Assembly: GCF_013167895.1 (NCBI RefSeq) | Contig: NZ_BLWC01000001.1 | Coordinates: 1,860,001 to 1,924,000 of the forward strand | Length of the DNA stretch: 64,000 bases | Reading direction: 5' to 3' | Source: Streptomyces fulvorobeus | GTDB taxonomy: Bacteria; Actinomycetota; Actinomycetes; Streptomycetales; Streptomycetaceae | Shown here: in pieces, positions 41,526 to 49,978 of the stretch | How positions within the stretch are numbered: position 1 is the first letter of the stretch | How the letters are laid out: each line of letters starts with the position of its first letter | The notes under the pieces: generated by a model | What the model saw: only the letters and a program-made list of their open reading frames with translations | Told to the model about the DNA's origin: nothing | The model's database searches: none | Position numbers and translations under genes: made by a program

Positions 41526-43139
41526 TCATGCGGCAGAGGCGAGTAGGCCGTCGAGGATCGAAGTAGCGTGTGCCGTGTCGATCAGGTCCGCGATTTCACC
41601 GGCCGTGGCCTGCTTCGGTACCGCGATACCTCGGCGGCGACACAGGCCGAGTTGGCGAGGGCTGGGCTTCCCCGCACGCCAGCGGGCCCCGCGGCTGACG
41701 AACGCTTCAGGGGCGAGCACGCGCGCCTGGTGTTCCAACCACGCCAGCGCGTCACCAAGCGGCCGGGCCACGTCTTCGCGGGGCGGCTGGACACCGCCCT
41801 CGGCGGTCCAGCGGCGCATCCGGTACAGGCGGTCTTCGGGGTCCCTGGCCAGGAACAGGAGCATCGCCGCAGAGGCGCGGATGAACCATGTGCCGGCGGG
41901 CGTGCGCAGCCAGCAGATCGACGAGCCACCGAAGAGGTTGATCTCCTCGGCCTTCACCTGCGCGGCCAGGGCGCGGCGCTGCTCGGTCGCCTGGTGCGCC
42001 TCGGCGACCTGCCGCAGGCTCCGGCCCTCTTGGGCCTGCCCGATCTCCCGTTCGGTGAGGTCGACCATCGACGCCAGCTTGTGGCGGCTTGCGGCTCCCA
42101 TCACGTCCAGGAGCAGCGCGTCCTTCTTCCCAGGCGCCGGGCGCAGACCGCGGCCGACCATCTGCACGTAGAGGCCGGGGCTCTTGGTCGGTCGGGCCAC
42201 CACCACGCACGAGGTATGCGGGGCGTCGAACCCCTCGGTGAGCACCATGCAGTTGGTGAGGACCTGCACGTCCCCGGACGCGTACCGGGCCAGGGTCGCG
42301 CGCCGCTCATCCCTACCCATGTCGCCCCAGACCGGGGCCGCGCTGATGCCCGCAGCCCGCAGTGAGGCCGCGGCGCCTTGCGCGGTCGCCACGGTCGGTG
42401 TGAAGACCACGCCGGGCCGGTCGCTGGCGTGGTCGGCGTATGCCTTGGCGATGGCGTCCAGTGCGCCGGAGTCCTCCAGTGCCTTGCCGAGCTGGCCGTC
42501 GACCAGGTCGCCGCCGCGGGTCTTCACCTTGTTCAGGTCGAGGGTGTCGACGGTGATGGACTTGCCGCGGACGTCGCACAGGTAGCCGTCGCTGATCATG
42601 TCGAGGATGTCCATGCGGAAGACGACTTCCTCCCACACCTCGGCCAGGCCGCCGTCCGTGCGGGTCATGGTCGCGGTGAAGCCAGCAACTGGCACGCCGT
42701 CCCAGGCTCCGAAGTGGCGGAGGACGTCCATGTAGGTGCGGGCCGCAGCATGGTGGCACTCGTCCACGATGATCAGCCCGATATCGCGGATTGCCTCGCG
42801 GCGGCGGGCAACGGCCAGCGTCTGGACGCTCGCCACGATCACGTCCGCGTCGTGATGGTCGTCTCGCTGGGCCTTGACGATGCCGACGCGCAGCATCGGG
42901 TCGACGGCGAGCAGCTTGGAAGCGGCCTGCTCGATCAGCTCCTCCCGGTGGGCGACGACGAGGACTCGTCGTCCGCCGAGGCTGTCGAGCATCTGGTGGG
43001 CCAGGGTGCTGAAGACGACGGTCTTGCCGGCGCCGGTCGGGAGGACGACGGCCAGCCGGTTGGTGCCGGCGGCCCAGCCGGTTCGCAGGGCCTCGATGGC
43101 GTCGAGCTGGTACGGGCGAGGGGCAAAGGTGCTACTCAA
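41526..43139 (-). CDS. SF2 DEAD/DEAH-type helicase
   Basis: 537 residues. Motif I PTGAGKT (34-40), motif II DECHH (126-130), motif III TATMTRTDGG near 155, and motif VI region MVGRGLRPAPGKKDALLLD in the C-terminal RecA-like domain. No nuclease domain seen, so not a restriction subunit by itself. Phage replication helicases of this ResIII-like group commonly sit beside the replicase, as here across the repeat-rich origin candidate. Confidence 0.88.
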   Translation of the reverse strand: MSSTFAPRPYQLDAIEALRTGWAAGTNRLAVVLPTGAGKTVVFSTLAHQMLDSLGGRRVLVVAHREELIEQAASKLLAVDPMLRVGIVKAQRDDHHDADVIVASVQTLAVARRREAIRDIGLIIVDECHHAAARTYMDVLRHFGAWDGVPVAGFTATMTRTDGGLAEVWEEVVFRMDILDMISDGYLCDVRGKSITVDTLDLNKVKTRGGDLVDGQLGKALEDSGALDAIAKAYADHASDRPGVVFTPTVATAQGAAASLRAAGISAAPVWGDMGRDERRATLARYASGDVQVLTNCMVLTEGFDAPHTSCVVVARPTKSPGLYVQMVGRGLRPAPGKKDALLLDVMGAASRHKLASMVDLTEREIGQAQEGRSLRQVAEAHQATEQRRALAAQVKAEEINLFGGSSICWLRTPAGTWFIRASAAMLLFLARDPEDRLYRMRRWTAEGGVQPPREDVARPLGDALAWLEHQARVLAPEAFVSRGARWRAGKPSPRQLGLCRRRGIAVPKQATAGEIADLIDTAHATSILDGLLASAA

Positions 43140-43171
43140 GAGGTCACCTCGGTTTCGGTTTGCTGGGTGTT

Positions 43172-43481
43172 TGCGGGGAGTGCGGGGACCTGGGACAGCT
43201 CTGCGGGGACTCCCGGCAAGTGCTTGAGTGGTGCTGATCAGCGGTTTTGCGGGGATGCGGGGACCTGCGGGGACTTGGAAAGTTCACTGATGTCAAGAAG
43301 CTGTTGCACTGTTGATCGATGACGCACAGCGCATGTGATGCGCGATGCATGTGAGAAGCGCGCGGTATATGGGGAAGCGGGGTAGGCCCCCGCAGGTCCC
43401 CGCGTCCCCGCATCAGTGCAGGTGGTCTGCTGTGCGGGGATCTGCTGAAGTCCCCGCACAGGTCCCCGCAGAGTCCCCGCA
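43172..43481. repeat. Interrupted palindrome of TGCGGGGA repeats; candidate replication origin
   Basis: Direct-orientation octamers start at 43172, 43181, 43202, 43248, 43256 and 43266. Reverse-orientation copies (TCCCCGCA or one-mismatch forms) start at 43387, 43397, 43405, 43451, 43463 and 43474; one more direct copy is at 43433. From the centre outward both arms use the same spacings 10, 8 and 46 bp, so the arms are a mirrored pair. The centre (43275-43385) is A/T-richer and has GCGCATGTGATGCGC (43329-43343). Lies between helicase and replicase genes. No protein can be read from it. Confidence 0.7.
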
Positions 43482-43500
43482 CTCCCTGCAGAGCGGCGGC

Positions 43501-46155
43501 TCATGACTCGTGCCGTCCGGCGCCGCGGTCGGCATGGACATCGACTCGCCACAGGTTCTGCTTCCGGTGACTGTCGACGACCATCACGACCTTGTGGACC
43601 CCGAAGTAGCGGCCCTGCCTGGCCTTGAGCCAGATGCCCAGTTGGTTGGCGCTCGGCGGCTCGTCGCCCTTGCGGGGAACGTGGTTAGGCAATCCCTTGA
43701 TCACTGCGCCGGTTGCCACCGCTTCGGCGCCGTACGTGTCGCGCCACATCTCCAGGAAGAGGGACCACTCCTGCTGCTCGTCGTCCTGGTTCTCGGCGTC
43801 GGCGGTGTCGGCCATCCAGCCCTCGACGCCCAGGTAGTGGAGTAGGCCCGCCATCATGGAGGCCCATTCGCTGTAGTCGCCCTTGCGGACGCGGACGATG
43901 GGCGCGCCTGCAGCCAGCCAGGCCCGGACGAACGTGACGAGCGCGGCAACCAGGGTGGAGGCGTTGGCGCGCAGCCACGGGCGGAGGTCACCGACGCGGA
44001 ACCCATCGCGCTGGTCGGGATCAGGGCAGTCCGGGTCGAGGCGCACCCACAGGATGCGGCGCTTGTTGTCGCCGCCGGTCCGCAGCGCGTTGCCGGTGAC
44101 CACCCACAGCCGGTCGTTCCGCATGGTGACCTTGCCGGTGGCCCCGAGGATGCGGTCGCCCCAGTGCTCCCCGGTGAGGAGAGCGGAGAGAATCGACGTT
44201 TTCAGGACGAAACCGTTCGGCAGGTTGTCGAACACGACGACAGGGGACCCGGTGCCGTACAGCTGCGTCGTGATCGACTTCCGGAGTTCGGTGTCGTTCT
44301 CGGGCCATGCCGTGTCCGCCGTGCCGTAGCAGTACTTGAGGATGTCCTTCAACAGAGTCTTGCCGCTGCCGGCTGCCGTCGCGGTGATGGCCACCATCTG
44401 GGTCGGTCCGTGGAAGTACGCGCGCAGGATCGGGGTGAGCAGCGCGCCGAGGAAGTTCGCCCTGTCGCTCGGCTTCACCCACGGGAAGTCGTGCAGGACG
44501 TCGCCGAGCACGATGCTCTTCGCCCGATCCAGGCTGTCTTTGGTCACCTGCGGCTGAAGGCGGCGCAGCGGGACCCGGGGCTCCAAGTAGAGGCCGGTGG
44601 CCCGGTCGTACCCCGGGGACTCCAGGAGGCTGCCGTCGGGCCGGATCACGGGTGAGGTGACGACGCCACGGAGGAGAGGGAGGGGCCAGTCCTTGCGGCC
44701 GAGGACTGTGGCGCAGCTCTTCGGCATGAGGAGCTCCCGGTGTTCCTCCATCTGTTCAGTGAGGGGGTTGCGCTTCAGGATGAAGCTGGAGACGTGGTCG
44801 GCGAGGTAGGCCCGGAGGTTGTCGGAGCCGAGCTGCTGGACTACGGGGTCGTCGTTGTCGTCGCGGTACACCCAGCACGGCCCGCCGGACCTCTTGTAGA
44901 GGTCGGGCAGGCGGCCTTCCCCCATGAGCGCGAGGACGCCGTCGATGCCGTCGGCTTCGTTCGTGATGTCCAGCTCGGGACGGGCAGAGACGGCGCGCAG
45001 TTGCGGGCCGCCCTCGAACCCGTCCTGCGGATCGGGAGCGTGGCCAGGGTCCAGTGCAGACGAGCCGTCGGAGAAGGGCTGTGCCTGGGCCGGGACGGAG
45101 GACAGCCGTCTGCGCGTGGGTGCGCTTCCGTACCCGTCGTCGCGGAGCGCGGCGGCGGCTGCCTTGTGATTGCCACGGTGGTGGAGGTGCGCGTAGGCGC
45201 CGAACTTGCTGTACGGCGTCTCAGCCAGGAACTCAGAGCTGGTGGTGAAGACGTACAACCGGTCCGCGTCCCCGCGGCCTGTGGTGGCCTTTACACCGCC
45301 CTTTCCGTCGGCCCACCCCCAGTAGGTGATGCCTCCGCGCGTGGTCACCGGGCTGAAGATTCCGTCCAGGATCTTCGCCCAGTCCGCGCGCCGCTCGAAG
45401 TCGTCACCAGGGCGGAGACCACCGTCGGGCAGCGGAGGCAGGGCTTTGCCGGTTGTCTTCGGGGACTCCGCCTTCGGGAGCGCGTCAACCATCCGGCAGA
45501 TCTCGTGGATGGAGTCCAGGCGCTCGGCACTGATGGTGGGGATGGTGGCTGGTCCGCCCGCGATCCGACGATAGGGGCGGCCGGTGGCGTGCACGGTGCC
45601 GCTGGACGGTTCGACTAGCCCGTAACCGCCCTCGCCGCGCGTCTCGATCTGCACGCGGACGATGCGGCTGGCGGGCTTCTCCGCCAGGCGCTGCTTCTCC
45701 TCCAGCGTGTACTCCTCCGGACGAGCCAGGCGGCTGGCCAGCTTCATGTTGCCGCTGACCGGCGTGCCTTCGAGCCGGACGCGGAAGTGCCGGCCCCCGG
45801 ACGGCGACTCGCTCGCCCAGCCGGTGAGGATGGCCTGCCATTCTTCACCGAGGCCGGACGCCTGCATGATCTCGGTGACCTCCTCGAGGAGGTCCTCCTC
45901 GATGGCGGTGCCCTCAAACTCGATCAGCTCGATGCCGCCGGAAGTGGCGCCGTACGCCACGGCGATACCGGCAGCCTTCCCGGCCGGGAACCAGGCGTCG
46001 TGATCCTCCGGGGTGGAGCGGGTCACCTTGTACGGGGTCCAGGAACGGACGGCGGGAGCCTTGCTGCCATCGGCCTTGATGGGGAGCACGCACAGCCCGC
46101 AGTCGTCGTACTCGCGGGCCGCGGCCCGCATGTCGGGTGTCCGCTCATCGGTCAC
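43501..46155 (-). CDS. Prim-pol/helicase replication protein
   Basis: 884 residues from GTG 46155 (GTGA overlap with upstream stop). The N-terminal part (about 1-260) resembles bifunctional primase-polymerase domains (CGLCVLPIKADGSKAPAVRSW, GIAVAYGATSGGIELIEFEG). The C-terminal half has a P-loop ATPase: TAAGSGKTLLKD near 593, VVVFDNLPNG as Walker B and ALRTGGDNKRRILWVRLD as arginine-finger region. The same architecture initiates replication in Streptomyces phages and integrative elements. The repeat-rich region directly downstream is its likely target. Confidence 0.83.
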   Translation of the reverse strand: MTDERTPDMRAAAREYDDCGLCVLPIKADGSKAPAVRSWTPYKVTRSTPEDHDAWFPAGKAAGIAVAYGATSGGIELIEFEGTAIEEDLLEEVTEIMQASGLGEEWQAILTGWASESPSGGRHFRVRLEGTPVSGNMKLASRLARPEEYTLEEKQRLAEKPASRIVRVQIETRGEGGYGLVEPSSGTVHATGRPYRRIAGGPATIPTISAERLDSIHEICRMVDALPKAESPKTTGKALPPLPDGGLRPGDDFERRADWAKILDGIFSPVTTRGGITYWGWADGKGGVKATTGRGDADRLYVFTTSSEFLAETPYSKFGAYAHLHHRGNHKAAAAALRDDGYGSAPTRRRLSSVPAQAQPFSDGSSALDPGHAPDPQDGFEGGPQLRAVSARPELDITNEADGIDGVLALMGEGRLPDLYKRSGGPCWVYRDDNDDPVVQQLGSDNLRAYLADHVSSFILKRNPLTEQMEEHRELLMPKSCATVLGRKDWPLPLLRGVVTSPVIRPDGSLLESPGYDRATGLYLEPRVPLRRLQPQVTKDSLDRAKSIVLGDVLHDFPWVKPSDRANFLGALLTPILRAYFHGPTQMVAITATAAGSGKTLLKDILKYCYGTADTAWPENDTELRKSITTQLYGTGSPVVVFDNLPNGFVLKTSILSALLTGEHWGDRILGATGKVTMRNDRLWVVTGNALRTGGDNKRRILWVRLDPDCPDPDQRDGFRVGDLRPWLRANASTLVAALVTFVRAWLAAGAPIVRVRKGDYSEWASMMAGLLHYLGVEGWMADTADAENQDDEQQEWSLFLEMWRDTYGAEAVATGAVIKGLPNHVPRKGDEPPSANQLGIWLKARQGRYFGVHKVVMVVDSHRKQNLWRVDVHADRGAGRHES

Positions 46156-46418
46156 TGGTGGTTCTCCTGGAGTGCGGGGCAGACGGAGCGGTGGGTGTCC
46201 CTGGCGGTCGCGGTGAAGGCGGCGACGGCGGCGGGGCCGGTGACGATGTCGCTGCGGTAGCCGCAGCGGTCGCACAGGTACCGGGCGCGGGCCGGGTGGT
46301 TTTCGTAGTCCCGGTGGTTGCCGAAGTCGACGACGAGGTTGGCCACGACTCGGGCCTGGGCCGGACGGCCGGGGGCGGTGGGCACCCCGGCCGTCGCGGC
46401 GGACTGGGGCAGGCTCAC
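46152..46418 (-). CDS. 88-residue zinc-knuckle protein
   Basis: GTG 46418 overlaps the upstream TGA. RVVANLVVDFGNHRDYENHPARARYLCDRCGYRSDIVTGPAAVAAFTATARDTHRSVCPAL. CxxC plus a later H...C give one C2HC-like metal site. Coupled to the replicase start. Possibly a replication accessory protein. Confidence 0.55.
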   Translation of the reverse strand: MSLPQSAATAGVPTAPGRPAQARVVANLVVDFGNHRDYENHPARARYLCDRCGYRSDIVTGPAAVAAFTATARDTHRSVCPALQENHQ

Positions 46419-46648
46419 GGCTGGGCCGCCTCGGTGGTGTCGGGCATCAGGCCGAGGTACCGCTGGAGGTCGACGGTCCGCACCTTGCGGCGGCGGCCGA
46501 GGCGGACAACCTCGAACGGGAGTCGGTTCTCGGCCGCCAGCTGGTACGTGGTGGACTCGGCCAGTCCAAGGGCCTCGCCGACTGTCGGCCAGAGCGGGAC
46601 GAGGGCGGGCAGTGCGTACAGCTCGGCGATCGTGAGAGGTGTCGTCAT
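46415..46648 (-). CDS. Excisionase-family HTH protein (putative Xis)
   Basis: 77 residues from the ATG at 46648: VPLWPTVGEALGLAESTTYQLAAENRLPFEVVRLGRRRKVRTVDLQRYLGL. This is the HTH_17/excisionase fold with the wing RLGRRRKVRTVDL. It is the second gene of the leftward early operon, as expected for a protein produced after induction that directs integrase toward excision. Confidence 0.75.
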   Translation of the reverse strand: MTTPLTIAELYALPALVPLWPTVGEALGLAESTTYQLAAENRLPFEVVRLGRRRKVRTVDLQRYLGLMPDTTEAAQP

Positions 46649-46959
46649 GACGACACCGCCTGGCGGCGCTGCAGGATGCGTGCCGTACGTCCGTCGCGTA
46701 TCCACAGGACGCCGAGGTCAACGCCTATACGGTCGGCTACGGCTTGCGCGACGGGCTCGGACACCGTCTGCTGCTTGCCGGTCAGAAGGTCACCGATGGT
46801 GCTGTGGTGCACCTCGGCCGCGTCAGCGAGCCCTCGGATACTGACGGGGCGCCCATCGCCAGTGCGCTTCATCAGCGTGCGGAGAGTGTCAGCGGCTGCC
46901 AGTCGGTACTTGATCTCGATCTCGCTCAATGCGGTCACCTCATGCGTTGCGCTGTTCAT
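46645..46959 (-). CDS. HTH regulator, first gene of leftward early operon (Cro-like)
   Basis: 104 residues. SIRGLADAAEVHHSTIGDLLTGKQQTVSEPVAQAVADRIGVDLGVLWIRDG is an XRE-type helix-turn-helix. The ATG at 46959 lies within operator 1, so the mRNA may be leaderless; an internal GTG near 46935 is an alternative start. Divergent from the 47200 repressor candidate, which suggests a Cro-like antagonist role. Confidence 0.75.
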   Translation of the reverse strand: MNSATHEVTALSEIEIKYRLAAADTLRTLMKRTGDGRPVSIRGLADAAEVHHSTIGDLLTGKQQTVSEPVAQAVADRIGVDLGVLWIRDGRTARILQRRQAVSS

Positions 46960-47176
46960 CTCGATGAACAGAAGCCTTGCACGAACCCCGACGTTTTGTC
47001 TATCTCGATGAACAGCCCAGTCGCGTTCCGGCCGCCAGCGAGACGCCCTCCGGCCAACAACCGCCCCCCGGGTGGCGGCCCATGTCTATCTACATAGACA
47101 ATCTGTCGGTGGTGCTTCACGCGCGAGCGCCGCTGAGCTGGAAATCGTCACGCGCGCACCCCCGGAGAGATAGACA
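46953..47176. promoter_or_regulatory. Lysogeny switch operators (three 18-bp sites plus a half-site)
   Basis: O1 46953-46970 TGTTCATCTCGATGAACA; O2 46997-47014 TGTCTATCTCGATGAACA; O3 47083-47100 TGTCTATCTACATAGACA; half-site GATAGACA at 47169-47176. O2 combines a half of each kind. All lie between the divergent HTH genes, as in lambdoid switch regions. Confidence 0.8.
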
Positions 47177-47199
47177 CCGAGCTGTAACGGAGTGGCAGG

Positions 47200-47652
47200 A
47201 TGAACACCATGGTGGATTCGCCGACTCGAACCGATCTCGCCGATCTTGTGCGAACACGGCGCCAGGACCTGGGGCTCAGCCTGCGGAAGCTGGCCGAACG
47301 GTGCGTCGACCCCGAGGACCCGGGCGAGCCGCTGTGGAAGTTCGGCGTCTTGCACCGCCTGGAGAAGGGGCTACCGATTCTCCGACCGAGCGAGCCCGAG
47401 TCCCGCGCGCTCGCGGCCGGTCTTCGCCTTCCTGTAGACGACGTGAAGGCGGCCGCCGCCGCCCAGTTCCTCGGCATCGTCACCGACGCGCCGGCCCCGG
47501 CATCGACCATCGACACTGTTTGGTCCGAGGACCACAAGACGCGAGCGATGGTCCGGGACTACGAGTCGATGAGCCCGGAGGACCAGGAGAAGGTTCGGCA
47601 ACTGATGCGAGCCTGGAGCACCCGCCCCGCCAGTGAAGTTAACGGTGAGTAA
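47200..47652 (+). CDS. XRE-family immunity repressor candidate
   Basis: 150 residues. DLADLVRTRRQDLGLSLRKLAERCVDPEDPGEP...VLHRLEKGLPILRPSEPESRALAAGLRLPVDDV is an extended XRE domain with inserted loop; the C-terminus is helical (SEDHKTRAMVRDYESMSPEDQEKVRQLMRAW) and could dimerise. Plus strand next to integrase, opposite to the lytic genes, with operator half-site just upstream. No LexA-like peptidase motif is visible, so induction may not use RecA-dependent self-cleavage. Confidence 0.75.
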   Translation: MNTMVDSPTRTDLADLVRTRRQDLGLSLRKLAERCVDPEDPGEPLWKFGVLHRLEKGLPILRPSEPESRALAAGLRLPVDDVKAAAAAQFLGIVTDAPAPASTIDTVWSEDHKTRAMVRDYESMSPEDQEKVRQLMRAWSTRPASEVNGE

Positions 47653-47774
47653 TGTCAAAGTAACCCCTGGCGCTCCGTGGGACCTGTGGGCATGATGGGG
47701 TTTCTGCCGGGGGGTGGAATGAACAGCTCCGTTCGCACATTCGAACGCGTGTGCGGCAGCCGTGGGGGTTCCAA

Positions 47775-48251
47775 GTGCACAAGGTCAAGGTCAATCCGGC
47801 GGCACAGTTCAGCCTGACGGTAGGGACGAGGGGGGAGATCTCGCCACGGAGAGTCTGCCGCCTTGTAGAACGGGACGGGTCTGCCACCGTCTACATTCGG
47901 CGGGGGCACACCGCTGAGCGCCTGCGCGACGCCATGAACGAATTCCTGCGCGTCCTCCTGGAGGTCGACGGCAGATGGGCCCAGACATGGGACCGCGACG
48001 CCGACCGAATTGAGCGCCCGCCGCTCGGGCTGGGCATAGCAGAGATCGAGTGGCGGATCGCCCCCGACGCCCTTCTCCCGAGCGGTGTGCCATGCGTACC
48101 GCTTGAAGAGCGGGGCCGTTTTATCTGGGCGATCCGCGGCGGCCTCGCCAGTCCAGAGGTCATCGCCGAAATGAACCGGTACTTCAAGCGTCTGGCCGGT
48201 GATGGGCTCTGGGTCCAGCGGTGGCCAGGAGCGAACCCAACGCACAACTAA
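47775..48251 (+). CDS. Unknown lysogeny-expressed protein
   Basis: 158 residues from GTG 47775 (GGGGG six bases upstream): VHKVKVNPAAQFSLTVGTRGEISPRRVCRLVERDGSATVYIRRGHTAERLRDAMNEFLRVLLEVDGRWAQTWDRD...EIEWRIAPDALLPSGVPCVPLEERGRFIWAIRGGLASPEVIAEMNRYFKRLAGDGLW. Mixed alpha/beta, no family recognised. A strong GGGGGGTGGA-ATG start at 47719 is one base out of frame; a lost G in GTGGGGG would explain it. Position between repressor and integrase suggests expression in the lysogen. Confidence 0.6.
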   Translation: MHKVKVNPAAQFSLTVGTRGEISPRRVCRLVERDGSATVYIRRGHTAERLRDAMNEFLRVLLEVDGRWAQTWDRDADRIERPPLGLGIAEIEWRIAPDALLPSGVPCVPLEERGRFIWAIRGGLASPEVIAEMNRYFKRLAGDGLWVQRWPGANPTHN

Positions 48252-48257
48252 CGGCCC

Positions 48258-48280
48258 GGCCCCCGGCATCGCCGGGGGCC
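48258..48280 (+). terminator. Rho-independent-like terminator
   Basis: GGCCCCCGGC-ATC-GCCGGGGGCC is a perfect 10-bp stem with a three-base loop, followed by GTGCTTT. Closes the repressor/47775 transcription unit before the integrase. Confidence 0.75.
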
Positions 48281-48334
48281 GCCGTGCTTTCCCCGCCGCA
48301 CGCGCAGACTGAGGCGAGGACCAAGGAGGCACAT

Positions 48335-49897
48335 ATGAAGGGCTCGACATACCGCCGCTGCTACTGCCGCAGCACGGACGGGACCGCGCTGGGCAAGAGC
48401 TGCCCACAGCTATCGTCCCGACGGCACGGGGTGTACGCCGTACGGCAGGAGCTGCCCGCCCGCGGGGACGGGACACGCCGCTCGTTCTCCCGATCCGGGT
48501 ACGACACGGCGAAGAAGGCGCAGGAGGACCTCGACCGGGTCCGCGCCCTCCTCGACCTCCCAGACGGTGACGACGCCGACGGCCAGGTCCGCATCGGGGA
48601 CCTGCTGGAGAACGTCAGTAAGGACAAGAAGGCGCCGCTGCCCGACCTGGAGCAGACCCGGCGCCGCTTCCGTGCCGGGCAGTCACTGACCAGCAAGCTC
48701 ACCGTTGGGGACTGGCTGGACGAGTGGCTGGAGGCGAAGCGCCGGAAAAAGACCACGCTCACCGGGTACGCCTCCCACATTCGCGTGCACCTGCGGCCGC
48801 GCATCGGGCACCTACAGCTGGACCGGCTGAACGTCGGGCACCTGGTGGAACTGTTCGACGCCATCAACGACTCCAACGAGGCGATCGAGGCGCAGAACCA
48901 GGAGCGGCGCGAGCAGGAGCAGCGGGCCACGTGGGGCAAGCGCTCCCGGCCTCCGGAGTCGGAGACTGCTCGGTTGGCTGCGGAGCGGGCGAAGCTGGCC
49001 GAGATGCCTCCGTACCGTCGGGTCACGGGGCCGGCCACCCAGCAGCGGATCCGGGCGACGCTGCGGTCCGCGCTGAACTCGGCGATCTCGAACCAGATGC
49101 TGACGTTCAATCCGGCGTCGCACGTCGAGCTGGCCTCGGGGAAGCGGCCGAAGGCGTTGTTGTGGACCGCCGAGCACGTCGAGCGGTGGCGCGAGACCGG
49201 TGAGAAGCCGTCCGGGGTGATGGTGTGGACACCGGAGCAGGTAGGCCAGTTCCTCGACCACGCCGAAGGAGACCGGCTGTACGCGCTGTTCTGCCTGATC
49301 GCGTTCCGGGGGCTGCGCCGTGGTGAGGCGGTCGGGCAGAGCTGGGCGGACATCGACGTCGTCAACGGAACGCTGCGTGTGTCGAAGACGATCATTCAGG
49401 ACGGGTGGACTCCCGTGGAGAGCCTTCCGAAGACGGAGGACAGCCAGGCCGTCATCGCGCTGGGCCCGGCCATGGTCGAGATCTTGCGGGAGCACCGAGT
49501 ACGTCAGCGCGCGGAGCGGGCCGAATGCGAGGAGTGCCGTCTGCCGTGGACGGACACCGGTAAGGCGTTCGTCCAAGAGGACGGAACATGGCTGCACCCG
49601 GAGAAGGTCAGCGACGTCTTCCGCCGGCTGACGCGAGAGGCGGACCTGCCGCCGATCAACCTGCGGGACCTGCGCCACGTGGCGGCGACGCTGATCCATG
49701 CCGGTGGTGGCGACCTCCACGCGATCAAGGAGACGTTGCGGCACGGGACGATCCAGCTGGCCGGTGACACGTACACGAGCCTGCTGCCCCAGGTCGATCA
49801 GGAAGTGGCGAGGAAAGCCGAGTCGGTAGTTCCCCGCGCCCGTCGTTCGGGGTCTACTGACACATCCGCTCACGCACCGCTCACGCAGCAGCTCTGA
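48335..49897 (+). CDS. int: Tyrosine integrase
   Basis: 520 residues from the ATG at 48335 with a perfect AAGGAGG. N-terminal arm-binding region, SAM-like core-binding domain (about 125-265), then the catalytic domain: Arg in FRGLRRGEAVG near 325, NLRDLRHVAATL near 443 (the first box-II position is Arg, as often seen in Streptomyces integrases), LRHGTIQLAGDTYTS with the Tyr nucleophile near 479. Lies next to attR and recombines attP with the tRNA attB. Its 3' end contains putative arm-type sites, so coding and binding functions overlap. Confidence 0.93.
   Translation: MKGSTYRRCYCRSTDGTALGKSCPQLSSRRHGVYAVRQELPARGDGTRRSFSRSGYDTAKKAQEDLDRVRALLDLPDGDDADGQVRIGDLLENVSKDKKAPLPDLEQTRRRFRAGQSLTSKLTVGDWLDEWLEAKRRKKTTLTGYASHIRVHLRPRIGHLQLDRLNVGHLVELFDAINDSNEAIEAQNQERREQEQRATWGKRSRPPESETARLAAERAKLAEMPPYRRVTGPATQQRIRATLRSALNSAISNQMLTFNPASHVELASGKRPKALLWTAEHVERWRETGEKPSGVMVWTPEQVGQFLDHAEGDRLYALFCLIAFRGLRRGEAVGQSWADIDVVNGTLRVSKTIIQDGWTPVESLPKTEDSQAVIALGPAMVEILREHRVRQRAERAECEECRLPWTDTGKAFVQEDGTWLHPEKVSDVFRRLTREADLPPINLRDLRHVAATLIHAGGGDLHAIKETLRHGTIQLAGDTYTSLLPQVDQEVARKAESVVPRARRSGSTDTSAHAPLTQQL
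49865..49887. other. Putative arm-type integrase sites, right arm (within int)
   Basis: Same 23 bp as at 10605-10627, two tandem CCGCTCACGCA copies, located in the last codons of the integrase gene and 91 bp from the att core. Confidence 0.6.
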
Positions 49898-49905
49898 AAC
49901 GATGA

Positions 49906-49940
49906 AGCGCCCCACCTGGTCTAAACCAGTCTGGGGCGCT
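49906..49940 (+). terminator. Integrase terminator
   Basis: Outer stem AGCGCCCCA/TGGGGCGCT and inner CTGGT/ACCAG with a CTAA loop, 8 bp after the integrase stop. Confidence 0.75.
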
Positions 49941-49978
49941 CGGATGCAGGTCAGAACGTTTCTGCCAACCTGCCTACT

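Noticed and set aside
41526..43139. Helicase as part of a restriction or defence system
   Set aside because: No methylase, nuclease or specificity gene is next to it; location beside the phage replicase favours a replication role.
43172..43481. CRISPR array interpretation of the repeats
   Set aside because: Repeats are 8 bp, mirrored and irregularly spaced, with no equal-length spacers and no cas genes in the window.
43140..43552. Possible short proteins in the TGCGGGGA repeat region
   Set aside because: Frames read through the repeats as low-complexity sequence; the repeat geometry explains the DNA better than coding.
49310..49640. Secondary open frames in the integrase gene
   Set aside because: They lie in the catalytic domain in other frames and lack motifs.
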